A stretch of DNA of 64,000 nt from an uncultured Flavobacteriales bacterium. GTDB lineage: Bacteria > Bacteroidota > Bacteroidia > Flavobacteriales_E > Vicingaceae. The position numbers and the translations under genes were made by a program. Shown one piece after another: positions 18,529 through 26,113 of this stretch (position 1 is the first letter of the stretch; each line of letters starts with the position of its first letter). Location of the stretch: contig CAJQOH010000035.1 in assembly GCA_905479915.1 (NCBI GenBank), positions 24,741 through 88,740 of the forward strand, written 5' to 3'. The notes beneath the pieces are model-generated. The model made no database searches, had not been told where the DNA came from, and worked only from the letters and a program-made list of their open reading frames with translations.

Positions 18529-18918
18529 TCAAGCCCTTTTTAATTGTTCAATATCACTTGAAGAAGCTGTTGTTTTTCCTAAGTGCTTTTTAACTCCTGC
18601 TTGTGTTTTATCTCCATATTTTCCATCTACACCATCTTTATTACTTCCACTAGTTCCTAAATCTGCCCCTAATACATGAAGTATCTTTTGTAATGCAATG
18701 ACATTCTTACCACAACTACCATGTTTTAAAGGGTAATCATCTCCGTATTTACAGAACCCTGAACTTGATGGAGCTGAACTACCACTTTCGGTGATGTCCT
18801 CATTTTCTTTTTTCTTCTTGAAATAAAAATATGCTCCTGTCCCTAAGCCTGCTAGAAGCAAAATTCCTCCACCTATCCAAAGTGCATTGTTCTCTATTTT
18901 GAATGTATCTTTTTCCAT
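18529..18918 (-). CDS. Membrane-anchored peptidoglycan-binding protein
   Basis: 129 residues: membrane helix at about 13-33, a Ser/Gly linker, then a PG_binding_1-like domain (about 62-115) with the LKHGSCGKNVIALQKIL and DGVDGKYGDKTQAGVKKHL motifs that define the helical bundle. Two cysteines (56 and 69) could form a disulfide. Such domains bind cell-wall peptides; with a membrane anchor this would hold murein against a membrane during virion entry or assembly. The family call is strong; the role is inferred. Confidence 0.8.
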   Translation of the reverse strand: MEKDTFKIENNALWIGGGILLLAGLGTGAYFYFKKKKENEDITESGSSAPSSSGFCKYGDDYPLKHGSCGKNVIALQKILHVLGADLGTSGSNKDGVDGKYGDKTQAGVKKHLGKTTASSSDIEQLKRA

Positions 18919-18952
18919 TTTTTAGTATTTAGTCTTCAACTATTAATTATCT

Positions 18953-18965
18953 CATTCATTACCTG
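18953..18965. repeat. Degenerate copy of the intergenic hairpin repeat
   Basis: Between the SH3-like and PG-binding genes. On the minus strand it reads CAGGTAATGAATG followed by AGATAATTAATAG; position relative to the stop codon and the AGATAATT tail match the intact copies, but the palindrome is broken. Confidence 0.5.
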
Positions 18966-18968
18966 TCA

Positions 18969-19373
18969 TTATTCGACTACAACCGCATCCTCTCTAACAT
19001 AGCCCTCTGATTTTCCATTAACAGGTTGGTCTAAACTGATTTTGTACCAGAAATAACCATCTTCGCCTTTTACTCGGCTTAATATGTTTCCTACCGGATT
19101 CGATTTCACTTGCTTAATCAGGTTGTGGGAAAAATCAAAACGTCCCCAATTCTCATTATCTACTTTTGGAGAACTACGAACATTGACATAGCCTTCAGAA
19201 CCATAATTAACTTGTTTGCTCATTAATTTTTGTTCTTCTTTCTTTTTCTGTTTGTTGCTACTCGTAGTATATGATTTCTTCTTAAGCAGTTTGAAAACAC
19301 CAAAACCTGCTCCTGAAAGAACTACTGTAGCAATCCCTGCTATCATCAAATATTTTTTTGTTTTTTCCTCCAT
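18969..19373 (-). CDS. Membrane-anchored SH3-like (SH3b) protein
   Basis: 134 residues: membrane helix at about 8-28, a Lys-rich linker, then an SH3b-like beta domain (about 58-132) marked by VNVRSSPK near the start and WYKI and EGYVREDAV near the end. Bacterial SH3 domains of this kind bind cell-wall peptides. It is one of several adjacent anchored proteins with wall-interacting domains. The start leaves one base after the upstream gene's stop. Confidence 0.75.
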   Translation of the reverse strand: MEEKTKKYLMIAGIATVVLSGAGFGVFKLLKKKSYTTSSNKQKKKEEQKLMSKQVNYGSEGYVNVRSSPKVDNENWGRFDFSHNLIKQVKSNPVGNILSRVKGEDGYFWYKISLDQPVNGKSEGYVREDAVVVE

Positions 19374-19374
19374 A

Positions 19375-19848
19375 TTAGTAGCTGTTAATGATGTCTTTTA
19401 TTCGTTCCATTTCGCCTTTATCATCCAAGTAATAAGTTATGTATTCAGCTAAACTTTTCTTGTATTTAGCCGTAAACATTCGAGCAATTAAGGAGAGATT
19501 ATCAGCACTTCCTGCTTCTTCCAAAACAGAGTAGAAGCCTCCTTCATCATCGTTGAATACTCCTCCTGCATCCTTTATCTGTTTGGCTAACTTTTTTGCT
19601 CTATCATGAGAAATACTCACTTTACTTGAGCGGGAATAATTAGGATCAAAACCTTTGTAATTCATAATATCTCGCATCTTTTTTCCTTTTTTACAATCTG
19701 CGATACCTGTGGCACAAAGAACTGGGCGTACAACACCAAAGTAGGTTAGTCCTAAACCAAGAAGAACCACACCACCAATAACATAAGGAGTGGCTTTGTT
19801 TTTTGCCAATCCTTCTGCTGCTTTTGCTCCTGCTATTGCACCTACCAT
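19375..19848 (-). CDS. Membrane-anchored protein with annexin-like helical C-terminal region
   Basis: 157 residues. An Ala/Gly-rich amphipathic N-terminus (1-16) is followed by a membrane helix (about 20-42), two cysteines (about 45-52) and a helical C-terminal domain (about 90-155: GGFYSVLEEAGSADNLSLIARMF, broken here by position, and KKSLAEYITYYL) whose spacing recalls a single annexin-type repeat. That resemblance is weak and made by eye. It sits amid the wall-domain genes. Confidence 0.55.
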   Translation of the reverse strand: MVGAIAGAKAAEGLAKNKATPYVIGGVVLLGLGLTYFGVVRPVLCATGIADCKKGKKMRDIMNYKGFDPNYSRSSKVSISHDRAKKLAKQIKDAGGVFNDDEGGFYSVLEEAGSADNLSLIARMFTAKYKKSLAEYITYYLDDKGEMERIKDIINSY

Positions 19849-19860
19849 TTCTTTTAACTA

Positions 19861-20043
19861 TTAATTGATAATTTCATCCATTGTTTCTTTAACCTCTGTT
19901 TTGGTTAAACCATTTTCCTTTAAAAAGGCTTCCAATCGACTTTTTACTTGATCCTCTTTCTTTTTCATTTTTCCCTTGTCGTATTTGATATAAATCTGAC
20001 GACTTAACCAAAACCCAACTGCTAGTGTGATAACTGTTCTCAT
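19861..20043 (-). CDS. Small N-terminally anchored protein (60 residues)
   Basis: Hydrophobic helix at about 2-20, then a highly charged helix ending at residue 60. Lies 12 bases upstream-adjacent to the annexin-like gene and 24 after the amidase-like gene. Typical of the small virion-membrane proteins in this operon; no motif. Confidence 0.5.
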   Translation of the reverse strand: MRTVITLAVGFWLSRQIYIKYDKGKMKKKEDQVKSRLEAFLKENGLTKTEVKETMDEIIN

Positions 20044-20067
20044 CGTTGAGATTTTAAATTGTTAATT

Positions 20068-20553
20068 TCAAAAAATGTTCTTTTCTGCTACTCCGATACC
20101 TTCTAGCCATCTAGGAACATTGAAATGGGGCATTTCAACTCCATCAAGTGCCGGAACTTGATTCAATCCAATGACAATTAAATCGGGATTTCTTAATAGG
20201 TGGTATTGTACATACACCTCCAAAGTCTCTTTTTGTTCTTTGGTTCGGGTGTCCCATTCTTTCTCATCATCTTTAGTTCTACCACCAACAAAGGCTACAT
20301 ATTTGGCTTGCCCGGACAACCCATCAATGCCTTGTGAGATTCCCCATAAATCCACTTCATTCGGGCTGCTTTCAGGTATGATATTGATTAATTCGCCATC
20401 CAATGAAATGAGATCATCAATTCTCGGACGGTTTAATCCCAATCCATCTAAATGAATGGGATTTGTATGATGCTCAATAACATCTGCTTTTGTAATTTCT
20501 ATCCCTCCTGGGGTATTGGTGTTGACTATAATCAGGTAACTTAATTTTTTCAT
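20068..20553 (-). CDS. Degenerate T7-lysozyme-like amidase (predicted pseudo-enzyme)
   Basis: 161 residues that follow the T7-type N-acetylmuramoyl-L-alanine amidase pattern: N-terminal strand, ITKADVIEHH helix, DDLISLDGELINIIP hairpin, VAFVGG strand, DTRTKEQKETL helix and a PHFNVPRWL end. In the active family three zinc ligands are His (VHC), His (GHNQ or HHE) and Cys (ACPSFD). Here these positions are Asn11, Leu130 and Met141, and the usual catalytic Tyr region reads Asp. All metal ligands are lost, so hydrolysis is not expected; a wall-binding structural role is inferred. Alignment was done by eye against remembered family sequences. Confidence 0.7.
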   Translation of the reverse strand: MKKLSYLIIVNTNTPGGIEITKADVIEHHTNPIHLDGLGLNRPRIDDLISLDGELINIIPESSPNEVDLWGISQGIDGLSGQAKYVAFVGGRTKDDEKEWDTRTKEQKETLEVYVQYHLLRNPDLIVIGLNQVPALDGVEMPHFNVPRWLEGIGVAEKNIF

Positions 20554-20612
20554 GGTTTTATTTTTTTGTTTCTATTTATATGGTGCTATCAATGTTCATT
20601 TCTCAATAATCA

Positions 20613-21044
20613 TTATTCGTTTTCTAGTCTTCTAAAACCTAATAGTTGTGAAGCTTTATAGGCTCGAATACATACTTGATTGCTTTGATTTCCTCCTAAA
20701 CAATAGATGTATTGTTCATCTTCTGAATGATTGATGTATATGGCTACGTGTCCTTTCCAACTTGTAGGTTTGTCTCTCCAAAAAATGACCACATCTCCAG
20801 TTTCAGGAGTTTCAATTTCTTCTCCAACTTTAAGCCATGATCTTGCATTTAATTTCCCTGAACGAACAAGGGATGCTTTTTTAGCACACCAATTCAAGAA
20901 AATGGAACACCAAGCTGTTTCATCAGCTACAATTCCTCCATATCCTATATCTTTCGAGTAAGCAACAATAGTTGGATTGTGTTGTTTCCCTTGTATTTCT
21001 TTTACTCCATATTGGGAGAGTGCTATGCTTAATAGTTTATTCAT
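20613..21044 (-). CDS. NlpC/P60-like (TIGR02594-type) cell-wall hydrolase
   Basis: 143 residues with Cys46 (TAWCSIFLNWC), His99 (KGHVAIY) and Asn119 (GGNQSN) in the order of the Cys-His-polar catalytic triad of this family. The N-terminal AxxQYGVKEIxG motif is also typical. These enzymes cut peptidoglycan stem peptides and are frequent phage lysins. No membrane anchor, unlike its neighbours. Together with the M15 enzyme it gives the element two intact wall hydrolases. Confidence 0.85.
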   Translation of the reverse strand: MNKLLSIALSQYGVKEIQGKQHNPTIVAYSKDIGYGGIVADETAWCSIFLNWCAKKASLVRSGKLNARSWLKVGEEIETPETGDVVIFWRDKPTSWKGHVAIYINHSEDEQYIYCLGGNQSNQVCIRAYKASQLLGFRRLENE

Positions 21045-21045
21045 G

Positions 21046-22959
21046 TTAATTGGTTTTTATAATTGTTTTATTGTTCTTCTGTATTGATTTTGAAGAAACT
21101 TGATGATTATCACCGGACATTGCCCGATAAGATTCAAACTGTTTGAAATACACCAATAGGGTAATGGTTTGTAGTCCTGCTATTTTAAAGCCCCAACTTG
21201 TTTTACCATCTATTACTGTTCCCTCTAAGTCTGTTAATTCAGAAACATTCAAGAAATTTTGAGGGCTTTTATAATTTTCGTGGGAAATAGGAGTTGTTGT
21301 TCTTGTTCCTGTAGGAGTTTCTTCCATAAAATGAAGCACCTTAAATCTTTCTTCTCCTGACATTACCCATTTTGTATGTTTGACAATAGCAGGGTTGTAT
21401 AAGAAATTTTGAGATTTGTGAGCATAATCTTCGCTAATAGTGATACTGTTACTTTGAGTAGCATAACCAATGAGGTTAACCTGATCTGCTGATGTATCTG
21501 AAATGAAGAGTTGATTATTCGCTTGATTAATCGCAAAACCAATGTTCACATTCCCTTTGCTAATTGTATTTCGAATAGACTTATCAGGAGCAATTACTGT
21601 AAAAGTTTCATCTGCTCGATTGCCTACATATAAATAATTGTTGTTGGTATTGAAAACACTTTTATATGGGCTATTTCCTGTTGCAATGGGAGGGAGTAAG
21701 TTATGTGTATTGGCTTCAATTGGATATATTTCATTGCTTCCAGTTGTAACCACATACATTTCTTCGTTAACAGGATGGTAAGTAATGGAAACAGGAGTAG
21801 TGCCTACGCCTGCTATTGTTGTTGTTAAGTTATCTGTAGCATCAAATACACTAACGGTATCATCACTTGAATTGGCAACATAAATTTCTCCAGTAATGGG
21901 ATTGATACCTACACCTAAAGGATCTGTTCCTACGGCTAAAGTTGTGCTAACACTTTCTGTGTTGGTATTGATTACTGTTACATCATCTGAAAATAAGTTA
22001 GCAACATACAGTTTATCGTTAATAGTATTAAAAGCAATGTCTATTGGACGAACCCCAACAGCAATAGAATTAGTTACGTTATGAGAAAGGTCAATAACAC
22101 TCACTGTATTAGAAACTGAACCCACTACATAAACTTTCCCATAATTGGGACTTGCCGTATTTGAGTTGACTGCTATGGCTACGGGAGAATTAAAGCCAGG
22201 CATTAATGATGGTTGTAGCTCAATCAAAGTAACCAATTGCCCTGTAGAATCTATTACAGAAACATTGTTGCTCAATTGGTTAGCTACATAAGCTAATCCA
22301 TTAGCAGGATTAATAGCTATTCCTTGAGGATGAGCCGGAGAACCTCCGGTGGTAAATATTGGATCTGAATAATCAACGGTATAACTAATTTCATGATCTT
22401 CTACATCTGTTGGCAATGGAGGGCTTACAGAAAGTCCTTTGTTCATTCCCCAAAGACTAATTACTCTTTCTTCAGTAGAAGTGTTAGTAATGGTAATTTG
22501 TGTTTTATTAAACTCCTTGAGTAACCACTTGTAAAAGGCACTATACCTTGTGGGTTGTTCTTTGTGTATTTTTTGAATAATTTTTGGGAAAGCTGAACGG
22601 GTAATATTTTTTCCGGTAGCTAACATATTTTTAGCAGTCCTTTTTTTCTGTTTTTTCGCTAATTCATCATTAGAAACATCTATCACTCCTTGTTTTGTTC
22701 CATAGCGTTTTAAGTCTTTTAAGAACTGTACTTTTTTACGTTCATTTAAAGGGGTGAGAGCTGCTTGAATCCGCCCGTTACTAACGGATATAAAATCATC
22801 TTCGAGTTGTTCTCCATGATTTTGTTCTGTTTTATCGTTTTGATTTTCTTCTTTTTTTTCTGAATCCTCTTTAGAATTTTTTGAACCAATAGCCCACGCT
22901 ACTCCTACACCAATGGCGGTAAAAGTTGCTAATAGTCCTATTTTAGTTCCGTTATTCAT
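21046..22959 (-). CDS. Membrane-anchored YVTN-type beta-propeller protein
   Basis: 637 residues. A membrane helix (about 7-24) is followed by a charged linker and a helical region (about 60-150), then seven-bladed-type YVTN repeats (about 205-500) with recurrent (V/L)YVAN...(D/N)(D/T)VxVI(D/N) units, and a beta-rich C-terminal region (about 510-615). YVTN propellers are known from S-layer and surface proteins. In an operon with fibre, lysin and capsid-like genes it may be a spike or host-contact protein. The last 45 residues are polar and low in complexity. Confidence 0.75.
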   Translation of the reverse strand: MNNGTKIGLLATFTAIGVGVAWAIGSKNSKEDSEKKEENQNDKTEQNHGEQLEDDFISVSNGRIQAALTPLNERKKVQFLKDLKRYGTKQGVIDVSNDELAKKQKKRTAKNMLATGKNITRSAFPKIIQKIHKEQPTRYSAFYKWLLKEFNKTQITITNTSTEERVISLWGMNKGLSVSPPLPTDVEDHEISYTVDYSDPIFTTGGSPAHPQGIAINPANGLAYVANQLSNNVSVIDSTGQLVTLIELQPSLMPGFNSPVAIAVNSNTASPNYGKVYVVGSVSNTVSVIDLSHNVTNSIAVGVRPIDIAFNTINDKLYVANLFSDDVTVINTNTESVSTTLAVGTDPLGVGINPITGEIYVANSSDDTVSVFDATDNLTTTIAGVGTTPVSITYHPVNEEMYVVTTGSNEIYPIEANTHNLLPPIATGNSPYKSVFNTNNNYLYVGNRADETFTVIAPDKSIRNTISKGNVNIGFAINQANNQLFISDTSADQVNLIGYATQSNSITISEDYAHKSQNFLYNPAIVKHTKWVMSGEERFKVLHFMEETPTGTRTTTPISHENYKSPQNFLNVSELTDLEGTVIDGKTSWGFKIAGLQTITLLVYFKQFESYRAMSGDNHQVSSKSIQKNNKTIIKTN

Positions 22960-22960
22960 T

Positions 22961-23779
22961 TTAATATGATGTTGCTTTAGCGTTTGAATGTTCTTTATTC
23001 ATTTGCCTCATTGAGGCCTTGTATCGATCAATGAAATCAATAATATCCTTGGTACGAACCACTTGCCCTTTACCAATAGTCTCAGGATGCAATCGGAACA
23101 CTTTTGTTGCTGCATATACCGCTTCAATAGTTGGATAACCCAAATCCAAGTACAGTTTTAATGCAGCTAAATCTGCAGGCTTTTCCTGACGAGTAGGTAG
23201 GGTAAAGTGTTGGCGTTCATGTAATAGAATGAATAACCTTACTGGAACAGTAAAGCGTTTGAATAAATCTTGTGCTACTTGATGTCTGCCTGTAACTCTG
23301 TGCGTTCGAGCCGGTGTAACCATCACTTCCCCTAACTGTCCTTTTATTTGGGGTAGGTAATGAACGAGAAATTGATAATCTGGACTGTGATAAAAACCTG
23401 TTTTTACATAGCCTGCTTTTTGACTAAAATTTTCCGCAAATTTGATAAAGTCGTGCATATGCTGTTCTGCCCAAATTTTAGCAGGAGGCATTTCCTCTAC
23501 TTTAAATTTTTCTACTTGAAAAGCATTATCACTTTTGCTGTATTTGTCAATGAGTTCAACGGATAATGTTTCAGGAGAAATGGGCATCGGAATAATAATT
23601 TCCCGATAAGCTTCTCCCTCTTGAAAATCACTAGAACGAAAAGGTACTTTTCTTCGAAAGTAATGAGTATTGTATCTTGTAGCATCATAAGCTTTTATTC
23701 CTAAATGAAAAGGAGTAAATGCCCGTATGCCAATACGGATTCTAAATCGTTTTTTATTTGAAGGTACAGGTATGACCAC
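22961..23779 (-). CDS. HExxH-containing putative zinc metalloprotein
   Basis: 272 residues. His187-Glu188-x-x-His191 (LLHERQHF) lies in a helix, with Glu199 and Asp203 (EKPADLAAL) placed as possible third zinc ligands, which is the layout of gluzincin or M78-like peptidases. The N-terminal 100 residues are beta-rich. It overlaps none of its neighbours but is one base from the propeller gene. A maturation or entry protease of the virion is possible; the family was not recognised beyond the motif. Confidence 0.6.
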   Translation of the reverse strand: MVIPVPSNKKRFRIRIGIRAFTPFHLGIKAYDATRYNTHYFRRKVPFRSSDFQEGEAYREIIIPMPISPETLSVELIDKYSKSDNAFQVEKFKVEEMPPAKIWAEQHMHDFIKFAENFSQKAGYVKTGFYHSPDYQFLVHYLPQIKGQLGEVMVTPARTHRVTGRHQVAQDLFKRFTVPVRLFILLHERQHFTLPTRQEKPADLAALKLYLDLGYPTIEAVYAATKVFRLHPETIGKGQVVRTKDIIDFIDRYKASMRQMNKEHSNAKATSY

Positions 23780-23836
23780 TTTTTAAATTGATTATTGACT
23801 AATGATTATTTTCTATTTATTACTTTTTACTGACTC

Positions 23837-24268
23837 CTATTTACTGTTAACTGACAACTTTTTTATCGCCTGATTCTTTCGATAACGACTATATCCCCAC
23901 GCTCCAATTGCAAGGACTGCTATTCCACCAATGATGATGACTTCGGTTGGAATTCCTTTATCTTCTTTGGCTGTTTTTTTGGCTTCTTCTTCCTCTTTAG
24001 AGTGTCCCATTCCTACCTTAAAATCGCTAGGTTCATCACTTGGTTTGATGAAGTCTTTGACTGTTCCTACTGTTCCAACAATTCCCGCAGCACCTCCAAT
24101 ATCTTGATAACTTTGACCTATACTTGCCCAAAAAGCTCTCCGTTTCTTTTTCCTTGCTTCTTTTTCTGCTGCTGTTTTCTTTCCAAACAACTTTTTAAAA
24201 AAGTAGTCATACTCGTAATCCTGTTCTTCCCTTTTACCGTTTAAGTATTCTATTTCGCCTGTAATCAT
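23837..24268 (-). CDS. C-terminally anchored small protein
   Basis: 143 residues: acidic/aromatic N-terminus (KREEQDYEYDYFFKKLFGKK), a basic helical stretch, a Gly/Ala-rich segment (SYQDIGGAAGIVGTVGTVKD) and a membrane helix at about 108-127 followed by a basic tail. Positive charges after the helix suggest the N-terminal part is outside the cytoplasm or inside the virion. No family recognised. Confidence 0.6.
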   Translation of the reverse strand: MITGEIEYLNGKREEQDYEYDYFFKKLFGKKTAAEKEARKKKRRAFWASIGQSYQDIGGAAGIVGTVGTVKDFIKPSDEPSDFKVGMGHSKEEEEAKKTAKEDKGIPTEVIIIGGIAVLAIGAWGYSRYRKNQAIKKLSVNSK

Positions 24269-24303
24269 TTCTTTAGTAATTAGTAGTCAGTATTTAGTAA
24301 TAA

Positions 24304-24342
24304 GGAGTTAATAGAATTCTTAACTTCTTCATTCTGTATTCC
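24304..24342. repeat. Intergenic hairpin-type repeat B, copy 1
   Basis: The plus-strand block GGAGTTAATAGAATTCTTAA continues into CTTCTTCATTCTGTATTCC and matches the block at 24614-24652 at roughly 31 of 39 positions. Each copy contains imperfect inverted arms (GGAG-TTAA and TTAA-CTCC type). Both lie just upstream of a start codon-to-stop junction in the virion-type operon. Confidence 0.6.
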
Positions 24343-24345
24343 TTT

Positions 24346-24573
24346 TTAAACAATCATCATTACTCGTAATGTTGAACCATTGACAGTAAAAGGAACTTGT
24401 GGATAGCCTTTCCCCACAAATGGATATGATTTTGCTTCTCCAGGGGGTAAATCCACTCCATTTACATTGGCAATTTGATTGCCTACATTTTTGATAGCCC
24501 CGAATAAAAATCCTTGTGGTAAATTTCCATCTGCAGCATAATCTTGTTCGGTAACTTCTGCTAGTATGTTCAT
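24346..24573 (-). CDS. Small beta-rich protein (75 residues), candidate minor virion protein
   Basis: Compact all-beta pattern: QGFLFGAIKNVG, then DLPPGEAKSYPF, then a VNGSTLRVMMIV end. No anchor or cysteines. The FLFGAIKN segment is faintly like AVLFGANEE in the candidate capsid protein at 26897. A penton or decoration subunit is possible but unproven. It is flanked on both sides by the repeat-B hairpins. Confidence 0.5.
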   Translation of the reverse strand: MNILAEVTEQDYAADGNLPQGFLFGAIKNVGNQIANVNGVDLPPGEAKSYPFVGKGYPQVPFTVNGSTLRVMMIV

Positions 24574-24613
24574 CTTTTTAGTTTAAAGTTGAAAAGTTCA
24601 ATGTTTAAAATCA

Positions 24614-24652
24614 GGAGCTAATCTTATTCTTAACTCCTTCATTATGTATGCT
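24614..24652. repeat. Intergenic hairpin-type repeat B, copy 2
   Basis: GGAGCTAATCTTATTCTTAA followed by CTCCTTCATTATGTATGCTC on the plus strand. The arms GGAGCTAA and TTAACTCC can pair with one G-T pair. It is paralogous to the copy at 24304, about 310 bases away. Confidence 0.6.
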
Positions 24653-24658
24653 CAATTA

Positions 24659-25429
24659 CTAAGCTGCTTTAGTAACTACTACAGGCTTTTTGTTAGCACT
24701 CAAAAGAACAACTCCACCAATAATGACTACTGCAGCAATTCCTCCAATAATCATCATGTTATTGTTTCCTGATTTTTCATCTCCTTTACTAGCAACTGAT
24801 TTATTCATTTCAGCTCTACGTCTTCGATCTTCTTCCTCTCTACGTCTTCTATCAGCTTCTTCACGCTCCCTTCTTCGTCTGTCCTCGGCTTCTCTTCTTC
24901 TGCGGTCAGCTTCTTGTTGTTGTCTTCGTCTGTCAGCTTCCATTTGTCGCATTCTCGCATCCATTTCTGCTTTTGCACGAGCTGCATTGGCTGCTGCTGC
25001 CGCTGCTGCGGCATTTCCACCACCACCGCCACCACTACTAACGGATTTTTTTCCTCCTCCTCCAAACAGTCCTCCCAATGCTCCTAATGCTCCTTTAGCT
25101 ACACCGCCTATCAACCCACCTAAGAACTCATCCTCATCTGCTTGATTGAACAAAGCTCTATGGCTTTCTAAAGCCATTATTTCAAGTCCTTTATTTTCTA
25201 AATGAATAGCAAGCAATCGCTCTAAATCTTTATTGAATAAAGCGTTACGTTCTCCTAACAATTCAATAATTTCATTGATTAGGTCTTTCCTTTTAGGTTT
25301 AAAAGAAAAAACAACCCCATGCTTGGCTAACAATTTTTTAACGGCAACAGGTTTAGTTAAAATTAGATGTGTAATCAATTCCAACACATCGTTTTCTTTT
25401 TTGGTGTATTTATCGTTATAGTTTTTCAT
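24659..25429 (-). CDS. C-terminally anchored virion-type protein with Arg/Glu coiled coil (paralog family member 1)
   Basis: 256 residues. An N-terminal helical domain (about 10-75) with the pattern KPxxxxxLLxxHGVxxSxxP...FNxDLxxLLA is shared with the next two upstream genes. It is followed by a Gly-rich segment (about 105-140), an Ala-rich helix and a long single alpha-helix-like stretch of RRRQEAD/RRREAEE repeats (about 150-210), and a C-terminal membrane helix (about 226-244). The reverse strand of the Arg-rich repeat gives a false open frame. No enzyme motif; a virion-membrane protein is inferred. Confidence 0.6.
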   Translation of the reverse strand: MKNYNDKYTKKENDVLELITHLILTKPVAVKKLLAKHGVVFSFKPKRKDLINEIIELLGERNALFNKDLERLLAIHLENKGLEIMALESHRALFNQADEDEFLGGLIGGVAKGALGALGGLFGGGGKKSVSSGGGGGGNAAAAAAAANAARAKAEMDARMRQMEADRRRQQQEADRRRREAEDRRRREREEADRRRREEEDRRRRAEMNKSVASKGDEKSGNNNMMIIGGIAAVVIIGGVVLLSANKKPVVVTKAA

Positions 25430-25479
25430 ATCCTACTTTTTAGTTTCTAAGTTTTAATGATTTGTGAATTACAATCCGC

Positions 25480-26112
25480 TTATGTTGCTATTGCTAATGG
25501 AACTGCTTTACTTTTTTTAATTTGATAAATTGCTATTCCTGTTAACAGAGCTGCAACTGCCATAACTCCCATAGTGCCAACGACTTTTAGCCCATTTGAC
25601 TGCTTTCCATCAGCTTGACCTTCTTCTTTTTCTTCTATTTCTTTATGGGTTTGGTAGTTGCCCATACTTTGGAGGCTTTCCTGTTTCCCTTTTTGTTGTA
25701 TCAATTTGATATTGTTTGTAGCAAGACCCTTTTGAAAGGTTTTCTTCATTGAAGCTGCAATAATCTGTTCCGCACTAGGTTTTACTGCTAAGTTTCGAGG
25801 TCGGGAAAATTTTATTAATGCACTAGGAACAAATGAATCATTGTTATCAGGGATAACTTGTGCTGCAAATAACAGAGCCAAATCATAATTAAACTCATTG
25901 TTTTTCTTGCTCATTGCCAAAATAGTAGCATCTGCTAATGCAGAATGGTTGGGTTGATCAGAAAGTGGAACACCATATCTTCTTAATAAACCCGCTAATT
26001 CTTCGGGTTTATCCGATATTACGATACCAAGTAACCGAAACAATGCTTTGGATTCCTCATCCAGTGTTACAGGAGTTTTTACTTTTTTATGTTCTTCTGT
26101 TATTCTTACCAT
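25480..26112 (-). CDS. C-terminally anchored virion-type protein (paralog family member 2)
   Basis: 210 residues from the ATG at 26110-26112, one base after the upstream stop; an earlier in-frame codon at 26142 lies inside the upstream gene and is less likely. Residues about 25-85 carry the shared domain (KPEELAGLLRRYGVPLSDQP, then FNYDLALLFA). Then comes a polar linker and a C-terminal membrane helix (about 184-203). No motif. It is adjacent to its two likely paralogs, which suggests tandem duplication. Confidence 0.6.
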   Translation of the reverse strand: MVRITEEHKKVKTPVTLDEESKALFRLLGIVISDKPEELAGLLRRYGVPLSDQPNHSALADATILAMSKKNNEFNYDLALLFAAQVIPDNNDSFVPSALIKFSRPRNLAVKPSAEQIIAASMKKTFQKGLATNNIKLIQQKGKQESLQSMGNYQTHKEIEEKEEGQADGKQSNGLKVVGTMGVMAVAALLTGIAIYQIKKSKAVPLAIAT

Positions 26113-26113
26113 T

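Noticed and set aside
24690..25145. Plus-strand open frame rich in Ser, Leu, Arg and Ala
   Set aside because: It is the reverse reading of the Arg/Glu repeat and Ala/Gly-rich parts of the real minus-strand gene at 24659-25429.
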